DNA from: Arthrobacter sp. M4
GTDB taxonomy: Bacteria; Actinomycetota; Actinomycetes; Actinomycetales; Micrococcaceae
Direction of reading: 5' to 3'
Length of the DNA stretch: 64,000 bases
Assembly (NCBI RefSeq): GCF_020251205.1
Contig: NZ_JAIWYX010000004.1
Location: 1 to 64,000 of the forward strand
A model generated the notes under the pieces. The model saw only the letters and a program-made list of their open reading frames with translations, was not told the origin of the DNA and ran no database searches. Made by a program: the position numbers and the translations under genes. Below, in pieces: positions 20,481 to 28,851 of the stretch (position 1 is the first letter of the stretch; each line of letters opens with the position of its first letter).

Positions 20481-21680
20481 ATGAGCAACTCCCCCGGCAA
20501 CAACGATGTTGTCATCCTTTCCGCGGCCCGCACCCCGCAGGGCAGGCTGAACGGACAGCTCGCCGGCTTCACCGCCGTCGAACTTGGTGCCCATGCAATC
20601 CGTGCCGCTTTGGTGGCCAGCGGCGTCTCTGCCGACAAGGTGGACGCCGTCATCATGGGTCAGGTCCTCCAGGCTGGCGCTGGCCAGAATCCCGCGCGGC
20701 AGAGCGCGATCGGCGCGGGGATCGGCTGGAACATCCCAGCCGTAACGATCAACAAGGTCTGCCTCTCAGGGCTGACGGCCGTCATCGACGCAGCACGGCT
20801 GATCCGGACCGGCGAGGCCACCGTAGTGGTGGCCGGAGGCCAGGAGTCCATGACCCGGGCGCCGCACCTGCTGCCCGGTTCGCGGCAGGGATGGACCTAC
20901 GGTGCTGTCCAGGCATTGGATGTTGCGGCACACGATGGCCTGACCGACGCCTTCGACGGACATTCCATGGGCTTGTCCACGGAGAGCAAGAACCTCACGC
21001 TTGGTATCGACCGGCTGTCCCAGGACGAGGTGGCCGTCGCGTCGCACCGACGGGCGGCAGCCGCCGTCGAGTCCGGCGTGTTCGACGGCGAGATCGCACC
21101 AATCACTGTCAAGCAGCGGAAGGGCGAACCCCTGGTTCTCAGCAACGATGAGGGCATTCGGCCGCAGACCACGCTGGACACCCTGGCCCCGCTTCGCCCG
21201 GCGTTCGCAACGGACGGCACCATCACGGCGGGGAACTCCTCTCCCCTGTCCGACGGTGCCTCCGCGCTGGTCCTGACGTCCCGCGCCTACGCGGAGGAAC
21301 ACGGCCTGGATTACCTCGCCCTGGTAGGCACGCCAGGCCAGGTGGCGGGGCCGGACAACTCCCTGCACTCCCAGCCTGCCAATGCCATCAAGCGTGCCGT
21401 CGAACGGGCCGGATGGCGCATGACTGACTTGGACTTCATCGAAATCAACGAGGCCTTCGGCTCAGTTGCCGTCCAGTCGCTCAAGGAACTCGGCTACCCG
21501 CTGGAGCAGTGCAACATCCACGGCGGTGCCATCGCCCTGGGCCATCCCATCGGGGCCTCCGGCGCTCGGCTCGCCGGGCACGCTGCCCACGAACTCAAGC
21601 GCCGCGGCACGGGCAAAGCAGCCGTTTCGCTCTGTGGCGGCGGTGGACAGGGCGAAGCCCTGCTGCTCTACCGGGACTAG
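20481..21680 (+). CDS. Acetyl-CoA C-acetyltransferase (thiolase)
   Basis: Condenses or cleaves acetyl-CoA/acetoacetyl-CoA; the biosynthetic-type sequence suggests acetoacetyl-CoA formation, though beta-oxidation cannot be excluded. It is 399 residues. The acylated Cys94 is in NKVCLSG, His355 in GHPIGASGAR, and Cys385 in LCGGGGQG, so the full catalytic set is present. The start at 20481 follows GGAAGAAGGATC. It lies on the plus strand between rpoB and rplL with a YbaK-type gene 30 bases behind, forming a two-gene island inside the ribosomal region. Confidence 0.93.
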   Translation: MSNSPGNNDVVILSAARTPQGRLNGQLAGFTAVELGAHAIRAALVASGVSADKVDAVIMGQVLQAGAGQNPARQSAIGAGIGWNIPAVTINKVCLSGLTAVIDAARLIRTGEATVVVAGGQESMTRAPHLLPGSRQGWTYGAVQALDVAAHDGLTDAFDGHSMGLSTESKNLTLGIDRLSQDEVAVASHRRAAAAVESGVFDGEIAPITVKQRKGEPLVLSNDEGIRPQTTLDTLAPLRPAFATDGTITAGNSSPLSDGASALVLTSRAYAEEHGLDYLALVGTPGQVAGPDNSLHSQPANAIKRAVERAGWRMTDLDFIEINEAFGSVAVQSLKELGYPLEQCNIHGGAIALGHPIGASGARLAGHAAHELKRRGTGKAAVSLCGGGGQGEALLLYRD

Positions 21681-21710
21681 CTATAACCACCAGATGCACA
21701 GGATTGGCGC

Positions 21711-22202
21711 ATGACACAAGACGCAAATAGGTCCGGGCGCGAACGTTTCCTCGCAGACGCCGAGGCACGTGGGCTGGCCGTCGACGTCGTCGAACGGGCG
21801 GCGGCAAAGTCGCTCGAAGAGGCGGCGGCAATCCTGGGCATCCGGCCCGCCGACATCGTCAAGTCGCTTGTGGTGAAACACAAGGACGGCAGCTTCTTTT
21901 TTGCACTGGTCCCCGGCGACCGGCAAATCTCGTGGCCAAAGCTTCGGGCCCTGTTGGGAGTCAACAAGCTCTCCCTACCCACAGCGGAAACCGCCTTCGA
22001 AGCGACGGGCTATGAGCGCGGAACCATTACGCCCCTGGGCAGTTTGACTCCGTGGCCTGTCTACGCCGACCAGTCGATCGCGGGACGCAGGATTTCCATG
22101 GGCGCAGGCGAGCACGGCTATAGCGCGTTTGTGGAAGCGGACGACCTTGCCCACGCACTCAATGCGGTTTTGGCCGACATCAGTGACCCATTGCAGCAGT
22201 AG
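21711..22202 (+). CDS. YbaK/EbsC-family aminoacyl-tRNA deacylase
   Basis: A 163-residue protein of the YbaK/ProX editing superfamily, which hydrolyses mischarged aminoacyl-tRNAs (Cys-tRNA-Pro in the best studied cases). Family features are the KSLVVKHKDGSFFFALVPGD core with its lysine, the VNKLSLPTAETAFEATGY segment and GRRISMGAGEHGYSAFV near the C-terminus. It probably shares a transcript with the thiolase. Substrate specificity cannot be read from sequence alone. Confidence 0.85.
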   Translation: MTQDANRSGRERFLADAEARGLAVDVVERAAAKSLEEAAAILGIRPADIVKSLVVKHKDGSFFFALVPGDRQISWPKLRALLGVNKLSLPTAETAFEATGYERGTITPLGSLTPWPVYADQSIAGRRISMGAGEHGYSAFVEADDLAHALNAVLADISDPLQQ

Positions 22203-22235
22203 CTCCCCGCACGGGGTTAATGGGGTTTAAACGCA

Positions 22236-22268
22236 GGATCCCCGCCCGGATGAACCGGACGGGGATCC
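22236..22268 (-). terminator. Terminator of rplJL
   Basis: GGATCCCCG-C-CCGG pairs with CCGG-A-CGGGGATCC (14-base arms, one mismatch, ATGAA loop), followed on the minus strand by TGCGTTTAAA. It lies 18 bases after the rplL stop. Confidence 0.82.
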
Positions 22269-22285
22269 CGTCGAAACAGCAAGAG

Positions 22286-22666
22286 TTACTTGAGGGTAAC
22301 CGTTGCGCCAGCTTCTTCGAGCTGAGCCTTGGCCTTCTCGGCAGCTTCCTTGGTGGCGCCTTCGAGAACAGCCTTCGGAGCACCGTCAACCAGGTCCTTG
22401 GCTTCCTTCAGGCCGAGGGAGGTGATAGCGCGGACTTCCTTGATCACTGCGATCTTCTTGTCGCCAGCAGCCTCGAGGATGACGTCGAATTCGGTCTTCT
22501 CTTCAGCTTCTTCAGCAGCAGCGCCGCCGCCAGCCGGACCAGCAACTGCAACAGCAGCAGCGGTAACTTCGAAGGTCTCTTCGAAGAGCTTGACGAACTC
22601 GGAGAGCTCGATGATGGTCAGTTCCTTGAAAGCTTCGATGAGCTCTTCGTTGCTGAGCTTCGCCAT
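22286..22666 (-). CDS. rplL: 50S ribosomal protein L7/L12
   Basis: Stalk protein that recruits translational GTPases, 126 residues. The N-terminal dimerisation region ([20 protein letters not shown]) and an Ala/Gly-rich hinge (residues about 36-52) precede the C-terminal domain with [20 protein letters not shown] and [20 protein letters not shown]. The start is ATG at 22666, preceded by AAGGAAGG. It is cotranscribed with rplJ. Confidence 0.98.
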   Translation of the reverse strand: MAKLSNEELIEAFKELTIIELSEFVKLFEETFEVTAAAVAVAGPAGGGAAAEEAEEKTEFDVILEAAGDKKIAVIKEVRAITSLGLKEAKDLVDGAPKAVLEGATKEAAEKAKAQLEEAGATVTLK

Positions 22667-22738
22667 GGTTGGCGTCCTTCCTTTATGGGTGCCGCCGCAG
22701 TTCTAGCCGCGCGCACCTGAGTTTGTTAGTGGGAGAAC

Positions 22739-23326
22739 CTAGTTCTCTTCAGTTGCGGCTTCGGCAGCAGCTTCAGCGGCCGGGGCCTCTTCTGCAGCGG
22801 GAGCTTCGGCAGCAGGAGCTTCAGCAGCAGCCGGGGCGCCGCCTTCTTCCTCCAGCTTGATACGCAGGGCGTCGATGATACGTGCAGCAGCGGCGGCAGG
22901 TGCCTTGAGGACACCGGCGACCTTGGCCAGCTGCAGTTCACGCGACTCGAGAGCTGCCAGGGCAGCAACCTCGCTGGCGTTCAGAGCCTTGCCCTCGAAG
23001 TAGCCGGTCTTGATGATCAGCTGCTTGTTGGCCTTGGCAAAGTCCGTCAGGCTCTTTGCGGCTGCAACTGCGTCGCCCTTGATGAAGGCGATCGCGGTGG
23101 GGCCAGAGAGCTGGCCCTCGAATGCGTCAACGCCTGCTTCCTTGGCGGCAATTGCCGTCAGGGTGTTCTTGACGACGGAGAACTTGGTCTCCTGGCCGAG
23201 AGAAACACGAAGCGCCTTAAGCTGTGCAACAGAGAGCCCGCGGTATTCGGTCAGGACAGCGGCGGTCGATTCCTTGAAATCGGTGGTGATCTCAGCTACT
23301 GCAGAGATCTTGTTGGGCGTTGCCAT
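22739..23326 (-). CDS. rplJ: 50S ribosomal protein L10
   Basis: Base of the ribosomal stalk, 195 residues. The ATG at 23326 is chosen because GGAAGGAGGG lies immediately upstream and the L10 fold begins there (MATPNKISAVAEITTDFKES). The final 35 or so residues are an Ala/Glu/Pro-rich repeat that may be disordered. Expression is probably controlled by the leader and attenuator upstream. Confidence 0.96.
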   Translation of the reverse strand: MATPNKISAVAEITTDFKESTAAVLTEYRGLSVAQLKALRVSLGQETKFSVVKNTLTAIAAKEAGVDAFEGQLSGPTAIAFIKGDAVAAAKSLTDFAKANKQLIIKTGYFEGKALNASEVAALAALESRELQLAKVAGVLKAPAAAAARIIDALRIKLEEEGGAPAAAEAPAAEAPAAEEAPAAEAAAEAATEEN

Positions 23327-23389
23327 AACCCTCCTTCCGGGGAATAGTGCCGGTCTTCCGGGTCCCCGCTCACAAGAGAGCTGCAACTA

Positions 23390-23537
23390 AAAACGCCCCG
23401 CGCAGATGCACGGGGCCATGCTCAACACAGCTATGCTGCGGAACCTTGCTTCGTTCACCTGCGTTGGCCGCCCTAATATCAGGGTCCTTCGTCTGGAACT
23501 CCCCTTTGCCTTCCGTGCACCACTGCAGTGTTGAGCA
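23390..23537 (-). promoter_or_regulatory. L10-leader-type attenuator upstream of rplJ
   Basis: On the minus strand a long-range 10-bp stem (TGCTCAACAC at 23528-23537 with GTGTTGAGCA at 23419-23428) encloses about 100 bases. It is followed at once by a second hairpin (GCCCCGTGCA/TGCGCGGGGC, 23395-23416) and a TTTTT run, an intrinsic terminator about 65 bases before rplJ. This arrangement matches the known L10 leader, in which L10 or L10(L12)4 binding controls readthrough. Family assignment is from architecture, not a covariance-model search. Confidence 0.78.
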
Positions 23538-23585
23538 GCGCCCGGGAGAGAGGATTTCCATCAACCGACGGTCTTTGGTGGTTCA

Positions 23586-23615
23586 AGCTTACGCGAGACG
23601 CCTATCGGCTTACAA
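23586..23615 (-). promoter_or_regulatory. rplJL promoter
   Basis: The minus strand reads TTGTAA, an 18-base spacer and TAAGCT. The predicted start near 23579 gives a leader of about 250 bases containing the whole attenuator. Confidence 0.55.
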
Positions 23616-23643
23616 ATCGGGCATGGGCCGGCCAGCCGGTGCC

Positions 23644-24777
23644 CTACTCCGACGTCTGCGCCTTGGGTCCCCTGTCCGGAAGTTCCTTCTGCCAAATCCC
23701 GGTGACGCCCGCCGTCGTAAAGCCCAGCTTCCGGTTGACCGTCAGGAGGTAACGGTTCTCCGGGGCGTTCCAGGTATAGATCACCCTGGCATCGGGGAAC
23801 TGCTCGCTCAGCCGCTGCATATTGGCCACCTTGATGAGCAGTCCGAGCTTGTTGCCGCGGTGGTGCTGGAGGACCAGTGTGTCGTCCTGGAAGACGACGT
23901 CCTGCCGTTGGGCCAGCACGCTGATGGTGGTCAGGCCCACCAACCGCCCGCTAGCAACATGTTCGACGGCGGTGACCACCGTCCGCCGGCCCTGGGCTAT
24001 GGCGACCTCCTCCGCTTCGCGGAGGATACCGGCGTCGAACACCATGTCACGGTCTGCCGGAACGGCGAGTCCCTCGTCGTCGTCGGATGTCTCGCCGGCT
24101 GCGTTCTCCAAAGCTGCAACTGCCTCCAACCACTGCGCCGGGCAGCGGTCCGTCCAGTGGTGCAGGCGGTAGCGGCCGCCGTTCGCTTCCTCCGCTTCCG
24201 CCTGCAGGTCGGCAACGAGTTTCGAGTCCAGCGGCAGGGCGCAGGAACTGAATTGCTCGATGTGCTGGAGCGTGTAGCCGGTGCGACGGGCAAAGTCGAC
24301 CTCACGGCTGGCCAAAGGGACAAAGCCCTGGCCACTGTCCGGGACCAACTGGTTCGCTTCGGTGCCACTGAGTGACGACGCCGGATGGTTCGTATCAATC
24401 AGGATCATGGTGCGTCGTTCGCTGCGGGCCAGTTGCTCCGCGGCCTCCAGCAACTGCCGGCCGACGCCCTGGCGCTGATATTCCGGAAGTATGTCCAGCG
24501 TGAACTCGGCGATGTCTGTGTTGTCCACGAGCGGCAGCGCGATGTCCACAGTGCCGACGATATTGCCTTCCACCCGGGCAACCAGGATGACCTGGCGCTC
24601 ATAAGGATCGGAGAGCTCAAGGAATTTCTCCAATGGCGTGTAGGCAAGGTCGTCACTGCCCCACACCTGCATACGGACCTTCCGGCTCACTTCCACGGCG
24701 TCCAGGAAGTCCTTGGCATCAGGGGCGTCCAACGAATCGGGAATCCAGAGCTGGCCGATCTCCACGGGAGTCGTCAT
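23644..24777 (-). CDS. Two-domain GNAT acetyltransferase
   Basis: A 377-residue protein with two GNAT-like halves. The N-terminal half has an acetyl-CoA loop in LDILPEYQRQGVGRQLLEAA (Q/R-x-x-G-x-G/A). The C-terminal half has HHRGNKLGLLIKVANMQRL. The acceptor is unknown. The ATG at 24777 overlaps the stop of the upstream gene by four bases (ATGA) and has AGAGGA nearby, so it replaces a start six residues further out. Its C-terminal half closely resembles that of the upstream neighbour, indicating tandem duplication. The pair sits between rplA and rplJ. Confidence 0.85.
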   Translation of the reverse strand: MTTPVEIGQLWIPDSLDAPDAKDFLDAVEVSRKVRMQVWGSDDLAYTPLEKFLELSDPYERQVILVARVEGNIVGTVDIALPLVDNTDIAEFTLDILPEYQRQGVGRQLLEAAEQLARSERRTMILIDTNHPASSLSGTEANQLVPDSGQGFVPLASREVDFARRTGYTLQHIEQFSSCALPLDSKLVADLQAEAEEANGGRYRLHHWTDRCPAQWLEAVAALENAAGETSDDDEGLAVPADRDMVFDAGILREAEEVAIAQGRRTVVTAVEHVASGRLVGLTTISVLAQRQDVVFQDDTLVLQHHRGNKLGLLIKVANMQRLSEQFPDARVIYTWNAPENRYLLTVNRKLGFTTAGVTGIWQKELPDRGPKAQTSE

Positions 24778-25865
24778 ATGGTCCTCTTCTGCCATTCACC
24801 GTCATATCCTGCCGGGCGGAATCCCAGCGTCACGTTGATCGCCAGCATATGTTCGTTTTCCTCGGCGTTGAAAGTCATGACACGCTCCACTGCCGGAAAC
24901 CTTTCACGAAGCCTGCGAAGGTTAGCGATTTTGATGAGCATGCCGAGTCGATGACCGCGGTGGCGACGCATCACCAGGGTGTCATCCTGGTCTGCAACCC
25001 AGGGCTTTTCCGGGTCCACATAGATCGTGGTGTAGGCGGCCAATTCCCCGCTTCGCCGGTGCCGGGCAACTGCCGTCAGCCCTATCTGGCCTTGCTCCCG
25101 GGCCGTAGCTTCAACTTCCCTAACCCGTGCTGCGTCCCAACGCTCGGCCTCTATTTCCAAACCCCCGGCCGGGGAATCGGTGCTCATGCGTCCCATGATC
25201 GCCGCCATTTGGTCCAGGAGCTCCGCGGGACACTGGTCGGTCCAAGTGAGTACCTCATAATCCGAACCAGCTATTCGCTGTGCTTCCGCCTCCGCATCCG
25301 ACCAGTCCTGGTTCTCCTTGAGGTCCAGCACGCTGAACCGCGTGGTCTGCTCCAACCGGTAGCCATGCCGCAGCGCGAATGCCGCGCCGGGAGCACTTTC
25401 CGGAACTCCACCGGCACCAGTGACCGGGAACAGCAGTTTGGAACTCGCGAAGCCCTCCGGGTGCTCAGTGGACGACTGAAAAATGTGGCGGCCATAGCCG
25501 GCGGCGCACTCCTCCACCCGAGCCAGGAGCGCACTGCCGATACCCCGTCGCCTTCGCTGGGGCGGCACTTCAACCCTGAGCCAGGCCGAGTCCAGGTTGT
25601 CCCGCAACGCGGCATAACAGAACGCCACGCCCGCAACGCCCGCCCGATCCCTCGCCACAAAGACGGAGAGCGTGGAGTTGTCTGTCGGGCGCCAGTCTCC
25701 AAGCCTTGAGCGTGGTGTGGGTGCGCGGTCCAAATTGCCCCAAGTGTCGAGAACCACGGCGTCAAGTGCCTGGCAAACCTCACGAAATTCGGAGGCGTCG
25801 TCCCCATCAGGCGTGGCGGGCAGACGCAGTTCCTGGATCTCGATTTCAGCAATGTCCCCCATCAC
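24774..25865 (-). CDS. Two-domain GNAT acetyltransferase (paralogue)
   Basis: A 363-residue protein with an N-terminal acetyl-CoA motif in VEVPPQRRRRGIGSALLARV and a C-terminal RRHRGHRLGMLIKIANLRRL that parallels the downstream gene. GTG at 25865 is preferred because a TANNNT hexamer ends six bases before it; ATG at 25862 is the alternative. The substrate is unknown. Such double-GNAT proteins in actinobacteria are often uncharacterised relatives of mycothiol synthase-like enzymes; that relation is only suggested by layout. Confidence 0.8.
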   Translation of the reverse strand: MMGDIAEIEIQELRLPATPDGDDASEFREVCQALDAVVLDTWGNLDRAPTPRSRLGDWRPTDNSTLSVFVARDRAGVAGVAFCYAALRDNLDSAWLRVEVPPQRRRRGIGSALLARVEECAAGYGRHIFQSSTEHPEGFASSKLLFPVTGAGGVPESAPGAAFALRHGYRLEQTTRFSVLDLKENQDWSDAEAEAQRIAGSDYEVLTWTDQCPAELLDQMAAIMGRMSTDSPAGGLEIEAERWDAARVREVEATAREQGQIGLTAVARHRRSGELAAYTTIYVDPEKPWVADQDDTLVMRRHRGHRLGMLIKIANLRRLRERFPAVERVMTFNAEENEHMLAINVTLGFRPAGYDGEWQKRTI

Positions 25866-25871
25866 ACGCAC

Positions 25872-25877
25872 AGAATA
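25872..25877 (-). promoter_or_regulatory. Candidate leaderless -10 (TATTCT)
   Basis: TATTCT ends six bases before the GTG at 25865 and there is no Shine-Dalgarno, the layout of a leaderless transcript. Confidence 0.5.
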
Positions 25878-25917
25878 TCTAGGCGTGTGCCCGGGGCGAT
25901 AGGACCCAAAAGCGCAA

Positions 25918-25948
25918 CAGGACCGCCCGGCGATGCCGGACGGTCCTG
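25918..25948 (-). terminator. Terminator of rplKA
   Basis: A 13-pair stem (CAGGACCGTCCGG with CCGGGCGGTCCTG, one G-U, on the minus strand) has a five-base loop and is followed by TTGCGCTTTTGG. It begins 20 bases after the rplA stop and insulates the GNAT pair from the ribosomal genes. Confidence 0.87.
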
Positions 25949-25967
25949 CTGGTGATGCTAGTGGGCT

Positions 25968-26675
25968 TTACGCCTCGGTGAGCACCTTGGTGACGTTGGG
26001 GTCAACGGTGATGCCCGGGCCAAACGTGGTGGTGACGGTGGCCTTCTGGATGTAACGGCCCTTCGAAGCGGACGGCTTCAGGCGGAGGACCTCATCAAGG
26101 GCTGCGGCGTAGTTCTCGGCCAGCTTGACGGCGTCGAAGGAAACCTTGCCGATGATGAAGTGCAGGTTCGAGTGCTTGTCCACGCGGAAGTCGATCTTGC
26201 CGCCCTTGATGTCGTTGACAGCCTTGGTGACGTCCGGGGTCACGGTACCGGTCTTCGGGTTCGGCATGAGGTTGCGCGGGCCGAGGACCTTACCGAGGCG
26301 GCCAACCTTGCCCATGAGGTCAGGGGTGGCAACCGCGGCGTCGAAGTCGGTCCAGCCGCCGGCGATCCTTTCGATCAGGTCGTCGGAACCAACGAAGTCG
26401 GCACCGGCTGCGATTGCGGCCTCCGCCTTGTCGCCCGTTGCGAAAACCAGGACACGGGCCGTCTTGCCGGTGCCGTGCGGGAGGTTGACCGTACCGCGGA
26501 CCATCTGGTCAGCCTTGCGGGGGTCAACGCCGAGGCGGAATGCAACCTCTACCGTGGCGTCGAACTTGGAAGGGTTGATGTCCTTGGCCAGGCTGACTGC
26601 CTCGAACGGGGAGTAGACCTTACCCGCCTCGATCTTGGCCGCGGCTGCCTCATATGCTTTGCTGCGCTTTGCCAT
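25968..26675 (-). CDS. rplA: 50S ribosomal protein L1
   Basis: L1-stalk protein of 235 residues, with [18 protein letters not shown] at the N-terminus, the [20 protein letters not shown] signature in the middle and [20 protein letters not shown]. In E. coli L1 represses translation of rplKA mRNA. Here it is separated from rplK by an unusually long spacer (331 bases) with a tandem repeat. The start is ATG at 26675. Confidence 0.97.
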   Translation of the reverse strand: MAKRSKAYEAAAAKIEAGKVYSPFEAVSLAKDINPSKFDATVEVAFRLGVDPRKADQMVRGTVNLPHGTGKTARVLVFATGDKAEAAIAAGADFVGSDDLIERIAGGWTDFDAAVATPDLMGKVGRLGKVLGPRNLMPNPKTGTVTPDVTKAVNDIKGGKIDFRVDKHSNLHFIIGKVSFDAVKLAENYAAALDEVLRLKPSASKGRYIQKATVTTTFGPGITVDPNVTKVLTEA

Positions 26676-27006
26676 GCTGCTTGTTCTCCTTGTGCAGTTG
26701 TGGTCTCCGGACCGCGCTCGGCCCTGCCACTACGACGCCGGTCCCAGCGCTACGCGGGAATCGTCGTCGTTCTCTAATTTTTCATTGGTGCGGAACCGGG
26801 GTTCCGCGGGTTTGTCGAAGACTATTCGACGGCATCAAATGGTCGAAAGTCTCCGGGACTTACTTCCGGCGAGTGCTTCGTTCCTCAGCCCTCACCGTCC
26901 GTTCATTCCTCGACTATTCGACGGTATCGAATTTGTCGAAAGTCTCCGGGACTCACTTCCGGCGAGTGCTTCGTTCCTCAGCCCTCACCGTCCGTTCATT
27001 CCTCGA
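26676..27006. other. Expanded rplK-rplA spacer
   Basis: Most of this 331-base interval is the tandem repeat at 26820-27018. The rest holds a short perfect hairpin (GCGGAAC-N4-GTTCCGC, 26790-26807) and an AT-rich stretch (TTTTTCA, about 26778-26784). No gene is seen. Whether rplA is transcribed through it or from an internal promoter is unclear. Confidence 0.65.
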
Positions 27007-27018
27007 CTATTCGACGGT
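26820..27018. repeat. 92/93-bp tandem repeat overlapping the end of rplK
   Basis: Unit 1 (26820-26911, 92 bp) and unit 2 (26912-27004, 93 bp) differ at only a few positions. A third partial copy (27005-27018) is the last 12 bases of rplK plus flank. Each unit starts GACTATTCGACGG and contains a small inverted repeat, TTCGAC-N12-GTCGAA. The layout indicates duplication of sequence adjoining the rplK stop codon. Confidence 0.93.
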
Positions 27019-27435
27019 GATGCCCATGGAGCGGGCGGTGCCGGCGATGATCTTCTTCGCGGCTTCAACGTCGTTGGCGTTGAGGTCCTCGAGCTTGGTC
27101 TTGGCGATTTCCTCGACCTGGGCGTCGGTGAGCTTGGCAACCTTGACCGTGTGCGGGGTGGCGGAGCCCTTCTGGACACCCGCTGCCTTCTTGATCAGTT
27201 CCGCAGCCGGCGGGGTCTTGGTGATGAAGGTGAAGGAGCGGTCTTCGTAGACCGTGATCTCCACCGGGATAACGTTTCCACGCTGGGATTCCGTAGCGGC
27301 GTTGTACGCCTTGCAGAATTCCATGATGTTGACACCGTGCTGACCAAGCGCAGGGCCGATCGGCGGGGCCGGGTTGGCGGCACCTGCCTGAATCTGCAGC
27401 TTGATGAGGCCGGTGACCTTCTTCTTGGGAGCCAA
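27007..27435 (-). CDS. rplK: 50S ribosomal protein L11
   Basis: GTPase-centre protein of 142 residues. The proline-rich N-terminal segment ([20 protein letters not shown]) is intact, as is the rRNA-binding C-terminal domain. It uses a TTG start at 27435 with AGAAGGACC upstream. The final codons are part of the tandem repeat that fills the spacer to rplA. Confidence 0.97.
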   Translation of the reverse strand: MAPKKKVTGLIKLQIQAGAANPAPPIGPALGQHGVNIMEFCKAYNAATESQRGNVIPVEITVYEDRSFTFITKTPPAAELIKKAAGVQKGSATPHTVKVAKLTDAQVEEIAKTKLEDLNANDVEAAKKIIAGTARSMGITVE

Positions 27436-27565
27436 TGTAGGGTCCTTCTCTCAATAGCGTCCTAAGGCACAGGAGCGTGCTTCAGGTTCTTGGCCGCCAT
27501 GGCAAGGCGACCGTCCGCGTTGATGCTGCTAAGCGGGCAGCTCCAGCGCGAAAACTGCGGGTCAA

Positions 27566-28372
27566 CTAGATCTTGGAGACCTGGTTGAAGGCGAGGGTGA
27601 CGGGGGTCTCGCGTTCGAAGATCGACACCAGGACCACCAGGGTCTGGGATTCCGGCTTGATCTCGGAGATGGTTGCCGGGAGGGTCTCGAACGGGCCCTC
27701 CTTGACGATGACGGACTCGCCGACCTCGAAGTCGACGGCGACCGGTGCGGCCTGCTGCCTGGCCGGCTTGCCCTTCTCCGCGTGCTGTTCCTCGAAAACA
27801 GGCGCGAGCATGGACACAACTTCATCCAGACGCAACGGAACCGGGTTGTGTGCGTTGCCGACGAAGCCGGTGACACCCGGGGTGTGGCGGACCGCACCCC
27901 ACGAAGCGTCAGTCAAGTCCATGCGGACCAGCACGTAGCCCGGGATGCGCACACGGTTGATGACCTTGCGCTGGGCGTTCTTGATCTCGACGACCTCTTC
28001 CATAGGCACCTGGATCTCGAAGATGTAATCTTCCATGTCCAGGGTCTGGATGCGGGTCTCAAGGTTGGCCTTCACGCGGTTCTCGTAACCGGCGTAGGAG
28101 TGGATGACGTACCAGTCGCCTTCCTGGCGTCGCAGCTTGGCCTTGAACTCCTCAAGCGGGTCGGCTGCGGCGGAAGCGGCAGCAGCAGCGAAGGCATCGC
28201 CTTCCTCAGCAGCCGGGTGGTCGGTGTCCGAATCGGCATCGTCGGACACGTCGGCAGCGTCGTCGCCGTCGGCGAATTCGGGCGCAGCGAACTCGGCCGC
28301 GTCCGCGTTCTCCGCGGCGTCCGTGGCCTCGTTCAGCTCAGTCTCAGTTACCTCGAGCTCGTGCTCAGACAC
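27566..28372 (-). CDS. nusG: Transcription termination/antitermination factor NusG
   Basis: RNA polymerase-binding factor of 268 residues. An acidic, Ala/Asp/Glu-rich N-terminal extension (about 75 residues, common in actinobacteria) precedes the NGN domain ([20 protein letters not shown]) and the C-terminal KOW domain ([20 protein letters not shown]). I chose the GTG at 28372 because AGGAG lies five bases upstream; an ATG ten codons earlier lacks a good site. It is downstream of secE. Confidence 0.95.
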   Translation of the reverse strand: MSEHELEVTETELNEATDAAENADAAEFAAPEFADGDDAADVSDDADSDTDHPAAEEGDAFAAAAASAAADPLEEFKAKLRRQEGDWYVIHSYAGYENRVKANLETRIQTLDMEDYIFEIQVPMEEVVEIKNAQRKVINRVRIPGYVLVRMDLTDASWGAVRHTPGVTGFVGNAHNPVPLRLDEVVSMLAPVFEEQHAEKGKPARQQAAPVAVDFEVGESVIVKEGPFETLPATISEIKPESQTLVVLVSIFERETPVTLAFNQVSKI

Positions 28373-28422
28373 TTGGTCTCCTGCTTCCTCATTGCCTAAC
28401 ATGCCTATTTAAATGGCTCAAT

Positions 28423-28477
28423 TCCGCAAGCCTTACGAAATCCCCGAATTCTCGGGAATCTCCGCTCGGCTTGCGGA
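28423..28477 (-). other. Branched hairpin in the secE-nusG spacer
   Basis: The outer arms TCCGCAAGCC and GGCTTGCGGA form a perfect 10-bp stem around an inner CCCGA-ATTC-TCGGG hairpin. It lies between the secE stop and the nusG start and has no U-tract. A regulatory or processing role is possible. Confidence 0.6.
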
Positions 28478-28488
28478 GTGCTCCGCTG

Positions 28489-28770
28489 TTAGCGGTCGGT
28501 GGGCCCGGTGCCGCCGAAGATCCACCCAACCGCGGTACCAAAAGCCAGGTCCAGCACAGTCACGATGAGCATCATGATGGCTACGAACACCAGCACGACG
28601 GCCGTGTAGTTGACCAGCTCCCTGCGGGTCGGCGCCACGACTTTCTTGAGCTCACCAATAACCTGGCGGACGAAAAGGGCTATGCGCGCAAAAATTCCGG
28701 CGTTGGACTGCCTGACGGGACGGCCCTTTGAGCTGCTGGCAGCTGTTTCGGTCACCCGGTCCTCACTCAT
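28489..28770 (-). CDS. secE: Preprotein translocase subunit SecE
   Basis: Essential SecYEG channel subunit, 93 residues. A polar N-terminus is followed by an amphipathic helix (ARIALFVRQVIGELKKVVAP, TRRELVNYT) and one transmembrane helix (about residues 56-75), the usual minimal SecE. The ATG at 28770 has no clear Shine-Dalgarno; instead a 26-bp palindrome ends 16 bases upstream. It follows tRNA-Trp, as in many bacteria. Confidence 0.95.
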   Translation of the reverse strand: MSEDRVTETAASSSKGRPVRQSNAGIFARIALFVRQVIGELKKVVAPTRRELVNYTAVVLVFVAIMMLIVTVLDLAFGTAVGWIFGGTGPTDR

Positions 28771-28786
28771 CTATGCAACGTCGTCG

Positions 28787-28844
28787 ACCATGGCTCTGAT
28801 CAGAGCCATGGTTGCTGCGCTGGTTCCGGCATCCCGCCGGAACC
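28787..28844 (-). other. Perfect 26-bp palindrome plus second hairpin between tRNA-Trp and secE
   Basis: At 28787-28812 ACCATGGCTCTGA is followed directly by its own complement (13 + 13 bp, no loop). At 28822-28844 GGTTCCGGC-N5-GCCGGAACC forms a second stem. Neither has a U-tract. Possible roles are tRNA 3' processing, control of secE translation, or a dyad protein site. Confidence 0.75.
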
Positions 28845-28851
28845 GCCTGCG

